Assembly (NCBI GenBank): GCA_937959065.1
Contig: CALGOI010000073.1
Span: 1-10,294, forward strand
Origin: an uncultured Ignavibacteriota bacterium
Lineage (GTDB): Bacteria > Bacteroidota > Ignavibacteria > Tepidaquicellales > Tepidaquicellaceae
Reading direction: 5' to 3'
DNA length: 10,294 nt
In this document: positions 6,835-10,294 of the stretch, piece after piece
Numbering within the stretch: position 1 is the stretch's first letter
Layout of the letters: every line of letters begins with the position of its first letter
Translations under genes and position numbers: made by a program
The notes under the pieces: model-generated
Databases searched by the model: none
What the model was told of the DNA's origin: nothing
The model's input: the letters and a program-made list of their open reading frames with translations, nothing else

Positions 6835-6853
6835 AGTGTTAACTGTTAATACT
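6835..6853. promoter_or_regulatory. 19-bp dyad overlapping the -35 box, candidate operator
   Basis: AGTGTTAACTGTTAATACT is an inverted repeat centred on 6844, with eight of nine arm positions complementary (inner TTAAC-T-GTTAA and outer AGT/ACT; only the G/T pair fails). It covers the -35 hexamer of the promoter for the small membrane protein gene, the usual position for a repressor site. The binding protein is unknown and no regulator gene lies beside it. Confidence 0.4.
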
Positions 6854-6866
6854 CAAGCAATATAAT
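6839..6866 (+). promoter_or_regulatory. Sigma70-type promoter for the small membrane protein gene
   Basis: TTAACT (6839-6844; four of six matches to TTGACA) and a perfect TATAAT (6861-6866) are 16 nt apart. Initiation near 6873 would leave a leader of about 20 nt containing only the Shine-Dalgarno. This is the best promoter match in the window. Confidence 0.6.
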
Positions 6867-6880
6867 TATATTTATATAAA

Positions 6881-6886
6881 AAGGAG
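6881..6886 (+). promoter_or_regulatory. Strong Shine-Dalgarno AAGGAG fixing the start at 6892
   Basis: AAGGAG lies 5 nt before ATG at 6892. It is a textbook ribosome binding site, in contrast to the ribosomal, peptidase and exporter genes here, which lack one. It supports this short frame as a real gene. Confidence 0.75.
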
Positions 6887-6891
6887 CTTAT

Positions 6892-7146
6892 ATGTTTTCA
6901 ATTTTCAGCAGGTATAAGCAGCTGCCGACGGGAATTATGTTTTTGCATATCTTTGGGAAATTCCTCGCCGGGCTGGGTCTGGGAATTCTGCTGGTAATTT
7001 ACGTGAATGATGTGGACTGGATGACATGGGGCTGGGTGGCAATCGTCGCCAGCATAATTGTACAGCTGCCGGCATTGTTCAAGATCGTATCTATAAAAGC
7101 AGCTGAGAAAGCCAGGGAAGAAATGACTAACAATATTTCAAATTAA
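6892..7146 (+). CDS. Small two-helix membrane protein, unknown function
   Basis: An 84-residue protein that I do not recognise. It has a short basic/aromatic N-terminus (MFSIFSRYKQ), a first membrane helix at about 15-37 with a Gly-rich GLGLG face, an acidic turn (NDVD, 39-42), a second membrane helix at about 44-66 (MTWGWVAIVASIIV...), and a charged C-terminal helix (KAAEKAREEM). The single His and absence of Cys argue against direct metal binding. It is probably real: it has a good sigma70 promoter, an AAGGAG ribosome site, a coherent membrane topology, and is the only plus-strand gene in the window. Its TAA (7144-7146) interlocks with the stop of the convergent exporter gene, TTAA serving both strands, with no terminator between. 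A functional link to the exporter is only conjecture, since convergent genes are not co-transcribed. Confidence 0.75.
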   Translation: MFSIFSRYKQLPTGIMFLHIFGKFLAGLGLGILLVIYVNDVDWMTWGWVAIVASIIVQLPALFKIVSIKAAEKAREEMTNNISN

Positions 7147-8051
7147 CAGCAGTTGCATTCGTTTGGAGATTTTTCTATCTGCAGAGTGGAATGACTGATA
7201 CCGAATTTTTTTTCGAGTTCATCTCGTATATTCATTATAAAAATATCATTTGATTCACTCCCGGGAGTTCCATCCGGCATGACAAGGTGAGCCGTCAGAG
7301 CAACCTGTGTCGTGCTCATTGCCCAGATGTGGAGGTCATGAACCTCTTCCACCCCGTCAACAGATTCTAAATATTTTTCCACTTCCTCAACGTTTATATC
7401 TTTCGGTACGGCATCGAGCGCAAGGTTAAGTGAATCGACCAGGAGTCCCCATGTCCCGTAAATTATCACACCGACAATAATAAAACTCATCAGAGGGTCT
7501 ATCCATAATATATTAAACATCATAATAAGCAGTCCGGCGATGACAACACCAAGTGAAACACCGGCATCTGCTGCCATGTGAAGAAATGCTCCTTTTATAT
7601 TCAGGTCGTCTTTCCGGCCTTTTAGAAACAATAATGCTGTAAAACCGTTTATAATGACACCAATTCCTGCAACTACCATCACTGTACCTCCGGCTATCTC
7701 TACAGGGTTATAGATCTTCTCCACAGCCTCCATAGTAATAAACACAACGGCAATCAGAAGCATGATAGCATTCAAGATAGAGACGAGGATAGTAGTCCGC
7801 CTCAATCCGTATGTGTATTTTCCGGATGGTTGTTTGAGGGCGATCCATGCGGCACCCCATGCAAAAAAGAGGCTCAGTACGTCGCTGGCGTTGTGTCCTG
7901 CGTCTGCAAGCAAAGCCGATGAATTGGCAGCCAAACCGTAGATGACTTCGACAATGATGAATGTAATATTTAGAATAATACCGATTAGGAAGGCTTTGCC
8001 GTATTTGATTCCCTGTTTGGGAGCCGGGCTGTGTGAATGAGTGTGAGCCAT
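7143..8051 (-). CDS. CDF-family cation efflux protein (CzcD/ZitB-like zinc-type exporter)
   Basis: Inner-membrane proton-driven divalent cation exporter, probably removing zinc (possibly cadmium or cobalt) from the cytoplasm. The 302 residues show a His-rich start (MAHTHSHSP), six membrane helices between about 18 and 212, and a C-terminal cytoplasmic domain (about 218-295). Helix 2 has ALLADAGHNASD with His53 and Asp57, and helix 5 has HMAADAG with His158 and Asp162. This HxxxD/HxxxD site is typical of zinc-type members, whereas manganese-type members usually have DxxxD. The C-terminal domain carries VHDLHIWAMS and ISHSTLQIE, both standard for the CzcD branch, and the protein ends in Cys-Asn-Cys-Cys, an extra potential metal ligand cluster. 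It appears monocistronic. No Shine-Dalgarno precedes ATG, but an imperfect hairpin abuts the start. The family call is firm; the metal is inferred. Confidence 0.95.
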   Translation of the reverse strand: MAHTHSHSPAPKQGIKYGKAFLIGIILNITFIIVEVIYGLAANSSALLADAGHNASDVLSLFFAWGAAWIALKQPSGKYTYGLRRTTILVSILNAIMLLIAVVFITMEAVEKIYNPVEIAGGTVMVVAGIGVIINGFTALLFLKGRKDDLNIKGAFLHMAADAGVSLGVVIAGLLIMMFNILWIDPLMSFIIVGVIIYGTWGLLVDSLNLALDAVPKDINVEEVEKYLESVDGVEEVHDLHIWAMSTTQVALTAHLVMPDGTPGSESNDIFIMNIRDELEKKFGISHSTLQIEKSPNECNCC

Positions 8052-8085
8052 TGTAAAAGGTAAGTAAAAGTGATTTTATTTTACA
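8052..8085 (-). promoter_or_regulatory. Nested inverted repeat abutting the cation exporter start codon
   Basis: TGTAAAA (8052-8058) and TTTTACA (8079-8085) are perfect inverted copies. Between them TAAAA (8065-8069) and TTTTA (8074-8078) pair around a GTGA loop, with a 6-nt bulge on one side. In the mRNA this 12-bp hairpin would touch the start codon (ATG at 8051-8049) in a gene lacking a Shine-Dalgarno. As DNA it could be an operator for a metal sensor. It is AT-rich, so chance is possible. Confidence 0.3.
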
Positions 8086-8252
8086 GGGGAATCAGGGGGA
8101 GTTCCTTTCCGAGAGGTATGACTACTTCTGAGTCAGTAAAATTAATACGATGAATTTTCTATAAAAATTTGACTACTTTGTGGTATTGTAGAATAAGATG
8201 GAGTTTATTCCTGTATATGTGGGTAAGTGAAGCTTCTGCAAAATACAGAGAA

Positions 8253-8615
8253 TCATTTATTAATGTGGTGTTCAATAAGGGCTGTTAAAATATCAATATC
8301 AAATGGTTTACTGACAAAGCCATCTGCTCCGACCTCTTCAGCAATTTTTACTGCCTGATGATTTGCTGAAAAGATAAGCACAGGTATGAGTTTTGTTTTT
8401 TCGTTTGATTTAAGTAGTTTTGTTGCATATTCACCACCTTTTTTAGGAACTCTTAAATCCATCAGCACCACGTCGGGCAAAAACTCTTCGACATCATTTA
8501 CAATATTATCACAATTATAGACATTCTTTACTTCATACCCGCTTTCAGAAAGTATGATTTTAGTAACTTCAGAAATATCTTTGTCGTCATCACAAATGAG
8601 AACTTTTTTATTCAT
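8253..8615 (-). CDS. Single-domain CheY-like response regulator
   Basis: A 120-residue stand-alone receiver domain with no output domain. The acidic pocket is Asp9-Asp10-Asp11 (LICDDD), the phospho-acceptor is Asp53 (VVLMDLRVPKKGG), the switch Ser is Ser83 (IFSAN) and the conserved Lys is Lys103 (SKPF), so it should be phosphorylatable. The start was set at 8615: it is preceded by GAGG at 5 nt, gives a normal receiver-domain opening (MNKKVLICDDD), and overlaps the kinase stop in the compact form ATGAATAA. An earlier in-frame ATG at 8711 would add 32 residues lying wholly inside the kinase gene and unlike a receiver domain. It very likely receives phosphate from the adjacent kinase. With no output domain it must act by protein contact, as a phosphorelay intermediate or on another target not in this window. 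Confidence 0.92.
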   Translation of the reverse strand: MNKKVLICDDDKDISEVTKIILSESGYEVKNVYNCDNIVNDVEEFLPDVVLMDLRVPKKGGEYATKLLKSNEKTKLIPVLIFSANHQAVKIAEEVGADGFVSKPFDIDILTALIEHHINK

Positions 8616-10294
8616 TAATACCTCGTATTGGAATTTGGAAAAAGAAAGTTGATCCTTCACCCTCCTTACTTTCAACCCATATTTTACCTGAGTGGCGTTT
8701 AATAATTTCACTTGAAATATATAACCCTATTCCCACGCCGGAAAATTCTTTATTGTCAGTATGAACCCTGAAGTATTTATCAAAAATAAAATTTAAGTTA
8801 TCTTCAGATATACCAATACCTTCATCAGTAACGGAAAATTCAATAAATTCATCATTTTTTATCTTTGATCTAATTGTAATTTTACCTCCATCCGGAGAAT
8901 ATTTTATTGCATTGGAAAGGAAATTGACCATAACCTGTTCAATTCTTTGTCTGTCAGCATTAACAACAGTGTCAACCTTGTCTTCATTTATAATTTGATG
9001 ATGGTATGTTGTAAGCTGGATTCCTTCATAAACTTCCTCAACAAGAGTATTAAAATCAAAATCGGAAAAACTCATTTCGAGTTTACCGGATTGAATCTTG
9101 CTAATATCCAGAAGGTCTGATATAATAGCTTCTAATTTGTCAATATTATCATTAGCCTTTGAAACATAGTGAACGAGTTTATCATCTTCCGCATTTTTAG
9201 TAGATCTTTGTATAAGCTGCATGTAAGCCTTGATACTTGTTAATGGAGTTTTGAGTTCGTGACTGGCGATACCCATAAACTCATCCTTTTTTTCTTCCTG
9301 TTTTTTGTGTTCATCGATATCGGTAGTCGCCGTCACCCATTTAACAATATTATCCTCGCTGTCTTTAATTGGAGCCATCCTGGTTAAATGCCATTTGTAA
9401 ACACCATCATTTCTTCTGAACCTGAATTCGTGCTTAAAATTATTACCGTTTTTCAAAGCATCTTCAAAATTTCCAATAAGCTCTTCTAAATCATCCGGAT
9501 GAACCAGTTCTCTTCCTTTGCCGGCTTTGGCATCATCTAAACTCAATCCTGTGTATTCAGTATATCTTTTATTCACATACTCCGGTATTCCATCCTGAGA
9601 AATAATTGCCACAATCTGAGGAATTGATTCCGCAAGCATTCTAAAATTACTTTCACTAACCTCTTTTTCCGTAAAAAGCCTTGCATTTTCAATGGCAATC
9701 GCGGATTGAGAAGCAATGCCTTCAATCAAAGGAATAATATCTTTATTAAAGACACCTATTTTTTTATGTCCGAACAACAAACTTCCGATAGGTTCACCCC
9801 CCGGGCTTACAACAGGAACAGCAAGATAACTTTTAACCGGTAAGTGTCCTTTTGGCATTCCAAAATGCGGTGCAGATTTTCCATATCTGTTATCTTTTGT
9901 AATGTCATCCGATATTACAGTCTCAACTCCGTTATAAGTAGGCGCAAAAAGTTCAGTTTTTCTTGGTATTGGAAACTTAGCAAAAGAATTCTTATCCGCT
10001 CCCGAGAGATTATACAATGTCAGGAATTCCCCGGCTTCATTCTTTACGTTATAAAAGAAGGCACCAAACTCAGCACCAACAAACTGGGTTGTAATATCCG
10101 TAACTTCCTGTACCAGTTCGTCGAGTTTAAGTTTGGAAGAAATTGTTTTACTGATCTTATTTAATGATTCAAGTTGTTGGTTTTTGTGTTTCATGACGTC
10201 TTGTTCTTTCGCTTTTTTCGTTAACTCAGTAACAAGACCTGCATAACCAATGATATTTTGATCGTCATCGTGATAGCCTTTGGCACGTGTAAAG
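8608..10294 (-). CDS. Sensor histidine kinase, (PAS)-GAF-PAS-HisKA-HATPase, N-terminus outside the window
   Basis: Two-component sensor kinase, with 561 codons visible. The frame is open to the window edge. The 33 codons before the first internal ATG (10194) read as the end of another PAS/PAC domain (KGYHDDDQNIIGYAGLVTEL), so that ATG is not the start. With residues counted from it, there follow a helical linker, a GAF domain (about 20-170), a PAS domain (about 183-298, ending WVTATTDIDEHKKQ), HisKA with phospho-acceptor His312 in ASHELKTPLTS, and a HATPase domain with N-box Asn428 (NFLSNAIKYS), G1 DEGIGI (457-462), F-box FDKYFR (471-476) and G2 GVGIGLYIS (486-494). The catalytic core is complete. 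No membrane helix is visible, so it may be a soluble sensor of a small ligand, redox state or light; the signal is unknown. Its stop overlaps the response regulator start by 8 nt, implying translational coupling. Confidence 0.94.
   Translation of the reverse strand, partial: FTRAKGYHDDDQNIIGYAGLVTELTKKAKEQDVMKHKNQQLESLNKISKTISSKLKLDELVQEVTDITTQFVGAEFGAFFYNVKNEAGEFLTLYNLSGADKNSFAKFPIPRKTELFAPTYNGVETVISDDITKDNRYGKSAPHFGMPKGHLPVKSYLAVPVVSPGGEPIGSLLFGHKKIGVFNKDIIPLIEGIASQSAIAIENARLFTEKEVSESNFRMLAESIPQIVAIISQDGIPEYVNKRYTEYTGLSLDDAKAGKGRELVHPDDLEELIGNFEDALKNGNNFKHEFRFRRNDGVYKWHLTRMAPIKDSEDNIVKWVTATTDIDEHKKQEEKKDEFMGIASHELKTPLTSIKAYMQLIQRSTKNAEDDKLVHYVSKANDNIDKLEAIISDLLDISKIQSGKLEMSFSDFDFNTLVEEVYEGIQLTTYHHQIINEDKVDTVVNADRQRIEQVMVNFLSNAIKYSPDGGKITIRSKIKNDEFIEFSVTDEGIGISEDNLNFIFDKYFRVHTDNKEFSGVGIGLYISSEIIKRHSGKIWVESKEGEGSTFFFQIPIRGINE
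8621..8624 (-). promoter_or_regulatory. Shine-Dalgarno GAGG for the response regulator
   Basis: GAGG lies 5 nt upstream of ATG 8615-8613 on the minus strand, inside the end of the kinase gene. It decides in favour of the short receiver-only start over the ATG at 8711. Confidence 0.6.

Larger units (their letters stand above)
6237..6891. other. Long AT-rich intergenic region between divergent genes
   Basis: This 655-nt stretch separates the lipoprotein-like gene (minus) from the small membrane protein gene (plus). I see no convincing coding region, tRNA or rRNA. It contains A/T runs, an AT-rich hairpin (6504-6535), a 14-bp perfect palindrome TAAAATTAATTTTA (6628-6641), degenerate 9-bp tandem repeats (6712-6756), a REP-like palindrome with an outer inverted repeat (6765-6829) and a promoter with a dyad (6835-6866). 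The clustering of repeats suggests old mobile or recombinogenic DNA, but no transposase remnant is recognisable. Confidence 0.7.

Noticed and set aside
8086..8252. Terminator or promoter between the response regulator and the exporter
   Set aside because: Apart from the hairpin at 8052-8085, only short chance palindromes (such as GAAGCTTC near 8230) and weak -10-like boxes were found; none is convincing.
8616..8711. Longer response regulator starting at the ATG at 8711
   Set aside because: The added 32 residues lie entirely within the kinase reading region, do not resemble a receiver domain, and the ATG at 8615 has a GAGG ribosome site and gives a canonical N-terminus.
10192..10194. ATG at 10194 as the true kinase start
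   Set aside because: The frame remains open to the window edge and the 33 upstream codons read as the end of a PAS/PAC domain, so this Met is internal.

Overview
The window looks like chromosomal core DNA from a low-to-moderate GC member of the Bacteroidota/Chlorobiota/Ignavibacteriota (FCB) group. The gene order rplM-rpsI-rpsB-tsf-pyrH is typical of that group. The secreted S9 peptidase has a signal peptide ending in a '-YSQ' type site, and most genes lack a Shine-Dalgarno (SD) sequence. This is inferred from gene order and protein style; the exact lineage cannot be fixed from the sequence alone, though an Ignavibacteria-like organism fits well.

Layout. Positions 1-3306 (minus strand) hold a translation operon, read right to left: rplM (L13), rpsI (S9), a 215-nt gap, rpsB (S2), tsf (EF-Ts) and the 5' part of pyrH (UMP kinase, cut by the window edge, TTG start). 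A candidate sigma70-like promoter lies at 3360-3389. The rpsI-rpsB gap folds, on paper, into a multi-helix RNA and also contains a 41-codon open frame. It is the best candidate here for an undescribed regulatory element, probably control of rpsB-tsf.

Positions 3488-6236 (minus strand) encode a secreted S9-family serine peptidase and an unrecognised lipoprotein-like protein. A good intrinsic terminator lies between them, so they are probably separate transcripts.

Positions 6237-6891 are a 655-nt AT-rich region without a convincing gene. It holds degenerate 9-bp tandem repeats, several hairpins, a REP-like palindrome and, at its right end, a clear promoter with a 19-bp dyad over the -35 box. 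That promoter drives a small two-helix membrane protein on the plus strand (6892-7146). Its stop codon interlocks with the stop of a convergent CDF-family zinc-type exporter (7143-8051, minus strand).

Positions 8253-10294 (minus strand) encode a two-component module: a sensor kinase (PAS remnant-GAF-PAS-HisKA-HATPase, N-terminus outside the window) whose stop overlaps the start of a single-domain CheY-like response regulator by 8 nt. No CRISPR array, tRNA, rRNA or transposase was seen.
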